From: Lunularia cruciata
Lineage: Eukaryota > Streptophyta > Marchantiopsida > Lunulariales > Lunulariaceae
Direction: 5' to 3'
Length of the DNA: 64,000 nucleotides
NCBI GenBank assembly: GCA_948567375.1
Contig: OX419759.1
Location: 61,977,493 to 62,041,492, forward strand
Both the position numbers and the translations under genes were made by a program. Positions 33,701 through 44,489 of this stretch are shown here, piece after piece. Every line of letters begins with the position of its first letter. The first letter of the stretch is position 1. Under the pieces are notes generated by a model, which was given only the letters and a program-made list of their open reading frames with translations, ran no database searches and was not told the origin of the DNA.

Positions 33701-33942
33701 ATTCAGGTGGAATAGAGTTGAAGAATTGTGATTATAGATGATATTACCATTATAGTGAAACATTGGATTGATGTTTGCTATACATTTTTTTGGGTGTAGT
33801 TCTTATTCATGAGGTTAAAGATGTGATCAAATGAAAAATTCTGTTTCTTTTACTTTGTATTCAACCATTCTTGGCATGTGTATCTATGGGAGCAAACAAT
33901 TACTTACATGTTATTGCAATTTGGTACATTATGAGTTATCAC
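30798..33942 (+). mobile_element. RLG-B LTR copy B3, plus strand (diverged)
   Basis: Contains the LTR ORF and, downstream, the R-U5-like end (around 33830-33942: TACTTTGTATTCAACC, then a GTTATCAC edge) that matches the reverse complement of the B1 LTR ends. RLG-C sequence lies on both sides. The edges are diverged, so the exact borders and target duplication are uncertain. No internal RLG-B sequence adjoins it, so it is a solo LTR or a remnant. Confidence 0.65.
31150..33264 (+). pseudogene. LTR-encoded ORF of RLG-B, copy B3
   Basis: ATG at 31150 (MIEITTSKCEDGP) lines up with MAEIDACNCEDGP of the B1 copy. The open block 31422-31847 carries QVVFFHMIFGG, CFYERTRHMIIQW, PSHYF, FGLNLMIAKECQYLVSHFHP. 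An acidic block (31877-32137) and a coiled-coil region (about 32380-33100; LQVQKTHWRQVQNVDLN, INLREHIDRKLGEV) follow. The tail contains LGELPKVPK and ends at a TAG at 33262-33264. It is about 705 codons with several stops. DNA similarity to B1 is much weaker than protein similarity by eye. Confidence 0.7.
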
Positions 33943-35560
33943 TATTGCAATTGTCAATCTTGAGCTACAAAAGACCACTGTGGAGAGGTACCCATTTCAG
34001 ATCCAAATATCTCTAGGGTGTGGTTCTACATAGTACATCACATGTGGGGAGCTCATTGTCCAGATTCACCTTAGTCATCTGACTAATAGTTGCGTGGTGA
34101 GAACTCATGCCATTATGATAGTAGCAGAGTCATAAGATGTGCTAGTTGGTAGAGTAGTGTTATACTACATGGGTTTCAGTATTGACTATTGGGAGGAGAC
34201 ATATTTCTATAGGCTAGGTTGGTAGTTATGTGAAGGATAAGTATGTCCCCTACCGGTGCGCTTTAGTAGTAGCAATCTTGGCTCACTTCAATTAGGGACC
34301 ATGGCATCAATTTCAACTTTCAATAGTTTAAATATATGGCCTGGTGACTTATTGGAAGGGAATGCCTAGGTAAAGGATACCCTAGTACCAAATGAGATCA
34401 CTGAAATTTTGAGTATAAGTGGGATTGTTTCATCCACCTTGGAGGTTCCATTGTGGAGTTCTAAGGACGCATTGCAACAACATGTAGATCAGTTGGTGCA
34501 ATAGGCTTGGAGTGGAGCCTATGTACCACCAAGAGACCAATGTAAGGATGAGCCTCTAGAGTCTATTACCTTGTCACCTTTAGATATGACACTTATTGCT
34601 TGGTAGTATCTAGCACTTATTGTTTGACTTGGATTGTGAGCCTTGGCCTGGCAGAGTAATGTAGCATATGCTTGATAAGCATCAACACTTGGACACTTGT
34701 GACCTTTATGCCTATTGAGACAATTTAGGTACATGCAAGAGGTGATGGACCAAGTGGGCATGGTATTCTTGGGACACAGCCAATGGCTACTAGTGAGAGT
34801 GGTCTACTTGGGGTGAGCATCTAGGTGAGCATGGTCTACTTGGGTTACACCCTTGGTCTACTTGCAATGCAACTAGAGGACATATGGAGCTTACATCTAG
34901 AGTAGAGGGATTTTTTTACTTTGAGGTTGGGGACTCTAGCGGTTGAGGGCATGACATTATTGCTCCCATGGGCTAGGTATAATAGCCAATCAGTGCATCT
35001 TTTATTCCTACATTATTTATAGAAGATACTTGGGAGCCAAACATTAGACCCAAGCTTATAAGAGGGGAAAGATGAAGAATTTGGAGATTCTTAAGGAGCT
35101 ACACAAGTTGTTTTGCCTTTAGTATGAAGGATTTGGGTGCTCTAAAGGGACATGGTATTTGAATTGAGTTGAATAGTGATACATGAATTTTTTTAATCCC
35201 TTCAAATATAGTGACATGAAGAGAGCATTGATTTAGAGCCAAAGTAGAGACCTTTTTGTGGTTGGCATGGTGGAGATTTCACATGGAGAGTATGCTTCAA
35301 CTACAATGATGTTAGCCAAGATGGATATGCATGCCAACTACACAAATAAGTAGATGTGTGGAGATTACCATCTAATCAACCTTTAGACTAGGGCTGATTG
35401 GTATACCATACCTACCTTGGAGGAGATCTTTGATGCAATTGGGTACGCAAAGATCTTCATTAATTTGATCTTCAAGCAAGACATCAATTGCCAATCAAGG
35501 AGGGAGACAAGTCCAAGATAACATTTTGAGCTATTGATTCTCACGGTGTCATAATCTACA
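33943..35560 (+). pseudogene. RLG-C protease to RT N-terminal region, copy C3 (decayed)
   Basis: 33943-34140 aligns with 50810-51000 of copy C2 (protease region). Further on, 35310-35550 reads AKMDMHANYTNK, MCGDYHLINL, TLEEIFDAIGYAK and AIDSHG, which is the RT palm and fingers region of a Ty3/gypsy element. Stops are frequent. The sequence between about 34260 and 35200 is the expected protease-RT linker and holds no other feature that I recognise. Confidence 0.65.
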
Positions 35561-35682
35561 TGTTACATGAATGCTATTTAGTGTGATAGGGAAACCAAAA
35601 AAATATATATACTCTTGTTTGCAAGTCTCTCATTAGTAAAATATGAGTATGGGTGTAATCAGTATGAGTGTGCAGATAATCA

Positions 35683-35928
35683 ATGTTTCATTGTCAATCA
35701 TGGAGGGACTTCCTGTCTGAGGCCTCTACAGAGAGACTGATCTGGAACACCCAGCAGAAAAAGAACAAGAAGAGTACTATAGAGAAGGTACAAAAGAAGT
35801 TGGAGAAGATCCATGGCAAGATAGAAAGAATAGTGGCAAAGAAAGAAGAATATATTCAGCAACTAGCAAATGTCCAAGAGAAGGAGTGTCAAGGGAAGGA
35901 AGAAAAAGATCGAATAGAAAAAGGATGA
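35683..35928 (+). CDS. Hypothetical coiled-coil ORF in the insertion
   Basis: An 81-codon ORF. After SEASTERLIWNTQQKKNKK it becomes almost pure Lys/Glu/Ile with heptad-like spacing (KVQKKLEKIHGKIERIVAKK). It runs into the purine-rich tract, where the Lys/Glu/Arg bias follows from base composition alone. It may be a fragment of a larger broken gene or a composition artefact. No function can be assigned. Confidence 0.3.
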   Translation: MFHCQSWRDFLSEASTERLIWNTQQKKNKKSTIEKVQKKLEKIHGKIERIVAKKEEYIQQLANVQEKECQGKEEKDRIEKG

Positions 35929-37460
35929 CATAGAGCAGAGAAGGCAGAAAATGAAAAACGGGACTTAGCGACCACAAGAATGAAGCCTTCAGAAAGTTTG
36001 ATGTTAACAGTTGGGACATGACAAGAAGGCCAATCAGCTGAAGTCAAAGGAGAGATATCGTAGGGCTTTGCAGGAAGAAAAATGGGAAGGAGGCTAGACA
36101 GGGAGTGAGAGGGGAGGCAGAGAAAGAGGCATCAAAGAAGGGAAGAGAGGAGAGAAATGAGGGAATCAGGAATATCAGAAATCGAGGGCAGAGAGGGGAA
36201 TATTGGGAATAATGGGGTTTAATGAGAGAGGCAAAGAAATTGAGAAAAAGGCAGAATCGGGAAGAAAGGAAGGGAACCGAAGGCAGTGCTGGACAGCCAT
36301 ATGACAAGGAAAGGAGTGAAGGATCGAGAAGAAAAAGAAATCACAAGAAAGAGGGAAAGAAAGCAGTTTTGGAGAAAGAAAAAAAGAGGAGGTATCAAAC
36401 AGGGGTTTTGGGTGACAGAGAACAGTGAAGGGAATAGTGAGGAATCAGGAAGACAGGAGAGCACAAGAAGTGCAGAAAGAGAGGAATCGAAGAACATAGC
36501 AGCAAGGAAAATGAGGGACAAATAAGTAATGAGAGTTGTTTTTTTTTGTGAATGACTGAAAAGGATCGAAGGAGAAAGGAGGTCGTGGGGTTTTTGAAGG
36601 AAGGAACCGAGGAATGGACAGGGGATTGAGGGATCGAAGGAAGGAGAAAGGATGACAGAGCAGTATCAAGAGAGGGTTCTTTAGAGGGTTCTTTTAGAGT
36701 GATAGAGAAGTATCAAAGGGGATTTTGGAAAGGCAGAGCAGTATCGAAGGAGGTTGAATGACAAAAAAGTATCGAAGAAGAGTGTTGAGGGTGAGAAAAA
36801 TCTGAAGGAGTTCAAGAGTCTATGGGCAGTGACAGAGAGAGAATCGAAGGGAGAGAATTGAAGGGTTTTTGGAGTGACATGTATCAAAAGGAAAAATCAG
36901 GGATTGATAAGAAGGATCAATAGAAAGGGCAGTGAAGGGAAAGGAGGTGACAATGGAGAGTTAGGCAGGAATACTTTTCGGGAAGTGACAATGAAGGAAT
37001 TGGCAGGAATATTCTTCAGGAAGTGGTAGAGAAGGAATTTGCAAGGAGGTATCTTAGGGAAGTGATAGGAATGATCGAAGGGAAGTAATAGGGAGGGAAT
37101 AGTTGAGAATGATCCGAAAGGTGTGGACAATGAAGAAAATCAAAGAGGCAGGAATAGTGAAGGATCAAGAATTAAAGGAGAAATAGGGATAGAGAGAATC
37201 AAAAGGTGTTGGGAGAGACATGGATCAAAGGGGAAAACAGTGCTAGCAAGGAAAGTGCCAAGAAAGTGCCAGGAAAGTAGAAGGAGAAACATCGAAGGAG
37301 TTTATGGTGACAGTGAAGAAAATCAAAAGGCAGGAATAGTGAAGGATCAGGAAGTTAAGGAGATGATAGGGAAGTATCAAATGGAAATTGCTGGATTGAC
37401 AGAGAGAGAAGAAGAAACAAGAAACAAGAAGGCAAAGAGAAGAATCCAGGAAGAAAGAGG
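35750..37460 (+). repeat. Purine-rich strand, about 1.7 kb, GA-type low-complexity
   Basis: A and G dominate the plus strand throughout. In the line 36121-36180, 51 of 60 bases are purines. Irregular short words recur (ATCGAAGG, GGAATAGTGA, GAAGTGA), for example around 36560-36860 and 37010-37110. It is not a clean tandem array. ORFs called on either strand here reflect composition. Confidence 0.8.
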
Positions 37461-38624
37461 AGGAGCATACACGCTTTCAGCTGCTGCTGCACATCGTCTT
37501 TTCGAGGGTTGGTTGTATATTTTATGGTGAGGCGGAGAAGTTTGGTTGGCAGAGTTGATGGTGCTGTTGTCACTGATCAGTCATTCTTTTTAGCAAAGGG
37601 TGGAACAAATACAACCGCTGTTTGTACGAATGAGTCTCATCTAGTTTATTGTAGTGGTTTTGTCTTAAAGCTATAGCTTGAGTAGGTTATCTTGCGTTTG
37701 TTATAGTGGCTTGTGAATTATAGTGGCTTGAGAAGTACATTGTTACCTCTTTCAAGATAGTAGAGTAGTGGGCATGAACTTGCTTTACCAGCTCCAATTG
37801 GTAATTCTTTTTCTTAGGCTTTGAAAAACACTTTCCATTGGTGGCGCTGTACAGTCTGCATGAGGGAATATTTTACTTGTGATGTCTGGTTATCCTCTTC
37901 TTTGTTGACAATCTCCCTACGTGATCTGGTTTGCAACTGTGTGATCAAGAAGCTATCATCCTGTGCAGTAATATGTTTACATGATTAGATAATTAGAATT
38001 AGCTGATCATGATGGGAGGGAAAGAAAAGGAATGGTGGAAGTGAAAAATAATGGAGTTCCTCTACTAGTGAAAAGAAGGTGGGTCTTAATGGAGGAAGTG
38101 CAACAGCATTTGGATCTGCAGAATCTTTTGAGAAATCAGCAAGGTAAGTAGTGTATAGAGCAACCACCAAAAAACAAACTTGCACTTTTATAAACTAAAC
38201 TCTAGATCCCAAGTTTTGATTCTCTCCAAGTGCTTCTGGTTGAGATTTAGAATGGTAATGCTAATTCCTTAGAGCGGCCAACTCCACTGAGCTTCAAATT
38301 CCTGAGAAGGTCTATCAGATTGGGAGAAAGGACTACTACATAGGAAAACTTGAAAGAGGTGAAGAACAAATCAAGATCTACAAGGATAAGATAGGTATAA
38401 ATAGGGCCACGTGCCAATCATATTGGTATCCACGACAATGAATTCGCCATAGCTCCATGCAACATTAAGCTGAAAGATGGAGGTGATTATGTTGAAGTGG
38501 TATTTATGGGCCTAGAAAGAGCCATAGATTTGAGTTGGGAAGCATCACCTAAATTTCTAAGTATGAGCAGCTAGGTGCTTGTGCATTCTCAAGACCTTAT
38601 AAACCTTGCAACAATGGCAAGAAT

Positions 38625-39012
38625 GTATTATATCAATCGAGGTCCTCACCATTTGGGTTCAAGAATGCTCTTGCTAAGTTATATAAGATCATGGATAGGA
38701 TCCTAGTAAGATTGGATTTCACTCAATGTTGTATTGATGAAATTTTGGTCTATAGCACTATTGTGGAGGAGCATGAGAGATATTTATTGGAGGTGTTTGA
38801 GAGGTTGAAATCTTATGGATTACATTGAGTATTTGGATCATACTATCTACCTTGGTGGACTTGGTGTTTAGCAGACCAAGGTGGAAGGTATTGCACTTAT
38901 TTCTTGGCCTACAAATGTGAGCAAATTGTGAGCATTTCGTGGGTTGGAAGACTTCTATCACCAATAGATTAGAGGTTTTATTGCCGTTGCCAAGGCCTTG
39001 GCCAAGCTGACC
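38625..39012 (+). pseudogene. RLG-C RT C-terminal region, copy C3 (decayed)
   Basis: Reads SPFGFKNALAKLYKIMDRI, then CCIDEILVYSTI. The latter is the catalytic segment, where the family form would be YIDDILVFS-like, so the second catalytic Asp is changed to Glu. It ends with GFIAVAKALAKLT next to the RLG-A LTR at 39013. Stops are present. Confidence 0.7.
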
Positions 39013-39698
39013 TTTAACACCCATTTGTGCATGTGTGTGGTATTGTGATATTTAGCTTGGTATTACAAGTATTTGAGAGATATTATTTATATAGAGATAA
39101 AGGATGGTTCTACATTAGTCATGATTACCTAAATTTAGTCATAGCTAAGATAGAGGGGACCTTACTTTAGAGGAAGTGGAAAAGATGAGCACCACTATTT
39201 TAGATTCTAGTGTTTTGACTTGGTATTATTCCTAAGTGTTTGGCTTTGAGGAAAGAGTTGAGAACTCTTGAACCTGCAAGTCTTTTTGTTTTGGATTCTT
39301 CTATAGTCCAAGGATAGTCCATGTGAAGGAATCCTTGACTTAGTGGTTGGCTCAAGATCACATGCTAGTAGAATATATACATGTGAATAGATATTCCTTT
39401 CTACTTTTTGACTTTACTTGACTTTTAGTCTAGTAACTTGAATTACAATGGTCATTAGTAACTTTGGTGTGTAAATATTTCACAAGTATAAAAACAAGGA
39501 GTGAGGAGGTACTCATCATCCTTTGATTTGCAACTATCTTTCTCTCATTGAGTTCTCTAGTGAGTAATGTCTTGAGTCTTGGAGTGTTAACCTTGGAGGA
39601 ATATGATGGAGTTGGGGTTCCTTGCCTTCTTAGGCCATGGTGCGCTACCAAAATAGCCATCAGAGGTTCATCTTGAGTGAGAGACAAGCTGGCTCACA
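39013..39698 (+). mobile_element. 5' LTR of A2
   Basis: Matches the other RLG-A LTRs from TTTAACACCC to GGCTCACA. The TATA region is changed to TATAAAAA around 39487. The primer-binding region TGGTTCCATTGTCAGGAC follows at 39703-39720. Confidence 0.9.
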
Positions 39699-39702
39699 TT
39701 TT

Positions 39703-39720
39703 TGGTTCCATTGTCAGGAC
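39703..39720 (+). promoter_or_regulatory. Primer-binding region of A2
   Basis: TGGTTCCATTGTCAGGAC, four bases after the LTR. It also occurs in A3 (51701-51718, with TCGGGAC). It resembles the tRNA-Asp site TGGCGCCGTTGCCGGGGA but differs at several positions, so the primer tRNA is uncertain. Confidence 0.55.
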
Positions 39721-39739
39721 CTCTCTAGAAGGCAAGATA

Positions 39740-41026
39740 ATGTTCTGCGTTCAATTCTACATTAGGCAGAACTAGGCTATGAGAGCTCACTTGGAGAGAA
39801 TATTAAGAGAGGAAAGCGTTGAACTTATGTTAGAGAACCAAGATCCATTTTTATACCCTGTAGTTCATTATGATGTCTTTGAGTTGATTTCATACATCTT
39901 GTACACATCAGAGGATTTGGAGAGATTGTGTCAGGTGGATTGCAGATTTTGGGGATTAAGGTGATTTTGGGCAAAATCTCAAGTTTGAGATTTGAACTTG
40001 AAATTTCTACACATGATAGCTTGGGTTGTTTTTCAATTAGCACATTTAGAATTATTGTGAGAACTATTATTCACATTGGGTTAGAATTTTTGAAAGTTGA
40101 TAGGGTAAACTACTCCCGCAATTGCATGCTCTCTAGAAAATTGTATAGAGTCTGCCATTTCTTCAATTTTTAGTGGATTTCTGTGAATTTTCTTAAGAAA
40201 ATTCAATATGTTGTATCCTACCTATTGACTCAAAAATTAGAGAGAGATCACTTTTAAGCAGGGAGTTATGAGTTTTTGAAGTGAGGGGGGTGGTTTTCAA
40301 ACCAAATCTGAAATATGTGTGTTGAATAGAAAACTTTCTAGGCCAAATAACTCAATGAAAAGATCTGAAATTTTTTAGGGAGTGATGCCCCGGAGTTATG
40401 ATCAAGTGTGAAAAATTCAGAGGACTATCACATACTAGTTAAGAGATTTGAGTAAAATTGTGAGGAAGGGTCATTTCTGTAGAGTGGAGATCTCATGCAT
40501 GAGGAGTTTGAGAACAACAAAAAGCATGTTGAGTGTTTAGATTCAACTTAGGAACATGGAAGGTCATCAAGAGTGGAAATTGAGACTATGCAAGGCTCCC
40601 CAAGGGTTTGAGGTGATTGTAGGTGTGGATTTGAGGAAAAGAGAGTTTAGAATAGAATTTGAAGAGAGTGCTGAGAGGATCCAAAAACCTGCACCACTTG
40701 GAGGAAGCAATGAGTCTAAGTGCTTTCTATGTAGAGAGAAGAGACATAAGGCAAGTTCATGTCCATTGACCTTTGAGAGCAAGGGATTGAGGGTAAGGAG
40801 AGGCTTACTTGACTTGGGTTTGCATGTTGGACCTTCTTCACCAAGATTGGGAGGGAGAAGATCTAAGACAAAGGAGTTGTGTGGTTTGTGGAGTGGAAGG
40901 ACTTCCAAAAGGACATGAGTGTAGTGGAGTAAAAGCACTTTTGGAGACTTTGGTGAAGGATTTTGTAGAGAGTTTTAGTATAGCTACAGAAATACTACCA
41001 CCTTCATAAGTTGGTTCTCAAGATTA
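39740..41026 (+). pseudogene. RLG-A leader ORF, copy A2
   Basis: ATG at 39740 (MFCVQFYIRQN), broken by stops and frameshifts. The N-terminal block (39779-39964) includes ESVELMLENQDPFLYPVVHY and CQVDCRFWGL. A second block (39928-40173) is out of frame with it. The C-terminal block (40556-40918) has FEVIVGVDLRKREF, an intact zinc knuckle CFLCREKRHKASSC (C-x2-C-x4-H-x4-C) and LDLGLHVGPSSPRLGGRR, then a second Cys/His cluster after a frameshift. The same protein is present in A1 and A3. It is unlike gag, which starts at 41262. Confidence 0.65.
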
Positions 41027-41261
41027 GTGATGGGGATAATCTTTCAACTTATGGATAAACTATCCATGAGAGTTAGATTGATATGCACTCTAGGATTTGA
41101 TGTTGCTAAAGAAATCTTGGAGCAACCTGAACCTTTTTTGTTCCCTAGAGTGGATTATTCTTAGATGGTGTTATTGATGTATATCCTCTATAAGTTATAG
41201 AGTGAGAGAAAAGAAAAGAAAAAAAGAAAAATAAATGAGAGAAAGATAGTGAAGGGTTAAG

Positions 41262-43309
41262 ATGGGAAAACTTCCAGTTTTCTTTAGCAAGGATGGAGAA
41301 GATATGCAGGCCTTTGTTAGAGACTTCAAGAGAGCTTGCATAGGAAACAATGAGAGGAGGAAGAATGAGTGGACCTCATTATTACCAGATTTCTTTGAGG
41401 ATGCAGCACTTACATGGTATGAGTCAGAATACCAAAAGAGAGAGAGAGGAGAGATGGGGAAGAAGAGTCTTGGGAGAGTTTGACTTTAGCACTCATTGAG
41501 AACTTTCTTCTAGATGAGAGATTGATGAATGAGGTTTTCTTTCTCAAACAAGGAGATGGAGAAAAAGTGAGAGTCTATGTGGAAAGAGTGGAAAAGTTAG
41601 AGTCCAAATTTTACATAGTGTTGAGGAAGGATGGGGATGATGTGGAGACTACTATGCTTGGCATAGGGGCCATGCTCACCAAGAATTTTGTGGGAGGGTT
41701 GAGACCATAAATTAGAAGCAAGGTGAGATATGAGAAACCTTTTTCCAAGGTTGAAGCTATCAAGATTGCAATTTGTATGGAGGAGAGTTTGGAAGGGGAT
41801 GAGAGTGATTTGGTGGTGAAGGAGGGTGTGCATCCTCCTCAAGGCTACAAGTATGGTGGAACTTCTGATACTTTGGTGACAAGGGTTGCACCACAAGTAG
41901 AAGTTGCTCCAGTTCTTGCACCTCCACCAACGGATCCACTTCAAACCATCACAGAACAACTTGCAGATCTCAAGATCAATGTGGTGCAACTATGGGAGAA
42001 CATAGAGGTGGATCAAAATGTAGGGAGAGGGCTTAGGAGTTATGCAAACTATCTATATAGAGGAGGCCAACTAGCCAACAATTTCAATGATAGAAGTTGT
42101 TTTGGTTGTAGAGGAAGAGGCCATATCCAAAGGAATTGCCCAAATTCCACTTACCATGGAGGAAGGGGTTATGAGGGAGCCAATAGAGGGAAAGAGGGAG
42201 GTAGTGAAACCCAAGTGGCTCCTAATCCAAACAAAGGTAAGGAGATAGCATCCATAGATGTGGTTGAGAGCAAGTATAAGAAGGGAGAGTGCTCAAACTC
42301 CAAGGGTCTTAATTTGGAGCTTTTGGCACAAGAGAAGAAGAGAGCTCATTTTGTAGAGGATGTTCACTCTTGTCAAGGATTTACTCCAAGCAAGGATAGT
42401 CCTATGTCTACTAGGAGCACTCGCACCTCAACACCATCAACGACAAAGATTCCAAGGAAGAAGTTGAGGATGGAGGATTTCTTGATTTCAAAGCAACAAT
42501 GGAACTACAATGTGTTGGAGGATGTTGGTAGTCACAAGGCTAACATCATAGTGGGCCAATTGATTGCTTTGAAACCTACCTTGAGAAAGGAGCTTAGAGG
42601 TGGTTTGAGTTCTACAAGGAGCAAGAGGAAGAAGAAGGCAAAATCTCCAATATCAATGGGGTTGGTGGATTCCAAGCCAACACCATGGAAGGCTTGTGAA
42701 TATACCTCCAAGATTGATGTGAGAGTGAATGGTCACAACATCAAGGATGCACTTGTTGATGGAGGATTAGTAGTGAATGCCATGTCAAAAAGGTTGATGA
42801 AGAAGTTGGGTATGATACCCTCAAGACCTTCAACATTTGTAGTGAGCATGGCAAACAAGCAACAAGTTTGCCCAATAGGGGTGATGGATAAGGTGGTAGT
42901 TTCAGTTATGTGAGTTCAAAATCTCATGACTTTCAAAGTCTTGAAGGATTCAAGCTATGATTTACTTCTTAGGAAGCCATGGTTGAGAGCAACACGCACA
43001 ATAGATAGATGGCATAAAGGGTACTTGAGGATTGGGCCATCAAACCATAGAGTCACACTTCCTATGACTAACACCACCAACACTTCACATTTAGATACAC
43101 CATCTTCTGATTATTGGGAATCAGAATCTGAAGAAGGAGCTTCAAGTGTGGACACAAGCATGGAAGAGGAGACTTCCATGAAGGAGGATGAATCTGAATT
43201 GGATTCAGATGTGTATCCCTTGTGTGCTATGGATTTTGCACCTAAGCTAGAGGTTTTGAAGGACAGGAAGGCAAGGCAAGAAGAAGGTGGAGCCTTTCAA
43301 AGAAGGTGA
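41262..43309 (+). pseudogene. Gag and protease of A2, fused out of frame to the integrase tail
   Basis: Gag starts MGKLPVFFSKDGED at 41262. The capsid domain has LLPDFFEDAALTWYESEYQK, GDGEKVRVYVERVEKL and GAMLTKNFVGGLRP. Breaks occur near 41480 (overlap of two frames) and 41710 (stop). The zinc knuckle CFGCRGRGHIQRNC is intact (42098-42139). Protease follows with DALVDGGLVVNAMSKRL (DGG in place of the usual DSG/DTG) and, after a TGA near 42912, DSSYDLLLRKPWLRATR. The frame ends at 43309, just past the deletion junction near 43264. Confidence 0.88.
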
Positions 43310-43493
43310 TTGGGTAATGTTGTTTGATTCTATTCGATTCAAGAGAGTGCAAAAGAAGTTTTTGCCTAAGTTCTTTGGACCTTTCATAGTGGAGAAGGTG
43401 TGGGGCAATTACACCTATGATCTCAAGGAGTTGGGAGGAATACACTTTGATAGGATTAACCATGATAAGTTGAAGATAAATCATAGAAGGTAG
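43287..43493 (+). pseudogene. Integrase C-terminal tail left in A2
   Basis: 68 codons starting MEPFKEGDWVMLF, with LPKFFGPFIVEKVWGNYTY (GPF motif region) and ending HRR. They match the last 68 codons of A3 integrase (60458-60664). All of the catalytic core is absent. Confidence 0.88.
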
Positions 43494-43529
43494 AGAGACC
43501 TTCACTTTGAGGACAAATTGAAAACTTAG

Positions 43530-43541
43530 TCCGGGAGTAAA
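43530..43541 (+). promoter_or_regulatory. Polypurine-tract-like sequence of A2
   Basis: TCCGGGAGTAAA directly before the 3' LTR. The equivalents are TCCAGGGGTAAA in A3 (60701-60712) and TTTGGGGGTAAA in A4 (62153-62164, minus strand). Confidence 0.6.
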
Positions 43542-44231
43542 TGTAACACTCATTTATGCATGTGTGTGGTATTGTGATCTTGAGCTTGGTATTACAAGTA
43601 CTTGAGAGATATTATTTATATAGAGATAAAAGATGGTTCTACATAAGTCATGATTACCTAAAGTTAGTCATTGCTAAGATAGAGGGGACCTTACTTTAGA
43701 GGAAGTAGAAAAGATGAGCACCACTATTTTGGATTTTAGTGTGTTGACTTGGTATTATTCCTAGGTGTTTTGCTTTGAGGAAAGAGTTGAGAACTCTTGG
43801 GCCTGCAAGCCTTTTTGTTTTAGATTCTTCTATAGTCCAGGATAGCCCATGTGAAGGAATCCTTGACTTAGTGGTTGGCTCAAGATAAGATCACATGCTA
43901 TGGGAATATGCCCATGTGAATGGATATTTCTTTCTACTTTTTGACTTTACTTGACTTTTAGTCTAGTAACTTGAGTTACTACGGTCATTATTAACCTTGG
44001 TGTGTAACTATTTCACAAGTATAAAAACAAGGGGTGAGGAGGTACTCATCATCCTTTGATTTGCAACTATCTTTCTCTCATTGAGTTCTCTAGTGAGTAA
44101 TGTCTTGAGTCTTGGAGTGTTAGCCTTGGAGGAGTATGATGGAGTTGGGGTTCCTTGCCTTCTTAGTCCATGGTGCGCTACCATAATAACCATCAGAGGT
44201 TCATCCTGAGTGAGAGAGAGGCCGGCTCACA
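43542..44231 (+). mobile_element. 3' LTR of A2
   Basis: Runs TGTAACACTCATTT to GGCCGGCTCACA, 690 bp, in direct orientation with 39013-39698. Confidence 0.92.
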
Positions 44232-44489
44232 GGACTGACAAGCTTTGAAGCTTGCAGGAGTTCTATTGGAAGGTTGGAGAGAGCCTACATGAGGCATACA
44301 CTCGCATGAGATGGTTGATTGGTTTCACTTAGGGAGTAATTGAGACCGAGGGAGTCTAGTTTTGGTATGGGATACTAGATAGAGTTGTGATGTAGAGTTT
44401 GTGATGCTATGTGGCTACTGGCAACTTTGCCTACTTTGGTAGTGGTCTTTGGTTTGGTTGAGCACATTGAGCTCAACATGGAGGAGAGA
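44232..44489 (+). pseudogene. RLG-C gag fragment 1, copy C2
   Basis: Reads QEFYWKVGESLHEAYTRMRW, part of the gag capsid domain, with stops. It continues after the solo RLG-B LTR at 46390 and corresponds to the minus-strand C1 sequence around 24823-25070. Confidence 0.75.

Larger units (their letters stand above)
35561..38624. mobile_element. Unidentified insertion (about 3 kb) in RLG-C RT
   Basis: RLG-C RT stops after AIDSHG near 35560 and resumes with SPFGFKNA near 38630, two motifs that are only about 10-15 residues apart in Ty3/gypsy RT. The DNA between is therefore foreign. I could not define terminal repeats or a target duplication. It holds a short coiled-coil ORF, a 1.7-kb purine-rich strand, then about 1.1 kb (37460-38620) with no recognisable gene. 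Near its right end are TATAAATA (38396-38403) and the G-box CACGTG (38408-38413). Confidence 0.6.
39013..44231 (+). mobile_element. RLG-A copy A2: deletion derivative with both LTRs
   Basis: 5' LTR 39013-39698, 3' LTR 43542-44231, total 5.2 kb. Leader ORF, gag and protease are kept. RT, RNase H and most of integrase are missing, with the protease end joined to the integrase C-terminus near 43264. The flanking 5-mers differ (TGACC before, GGACT after), and the flanks come from different parts of RLG-C (pol before, gag after), so the ends did not arise by one simple insertion. Confidence 0.9.

Noticed and set aside
36044-37130. Several Phe/Ser/Leu/Pro-rich minus-strand ORFs and Lys/Glu-rich plus-strand ORFs
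   Set aside because: They follow from the purine-rich strand composition and show no motif.
37480-38200. Possible host gene exon (SAAAAHRLFEGWLYILW region and downstream)
   Set aside because: Stops in all frames within short distances, no splice-site pattern that I trust, and no recognised domain.
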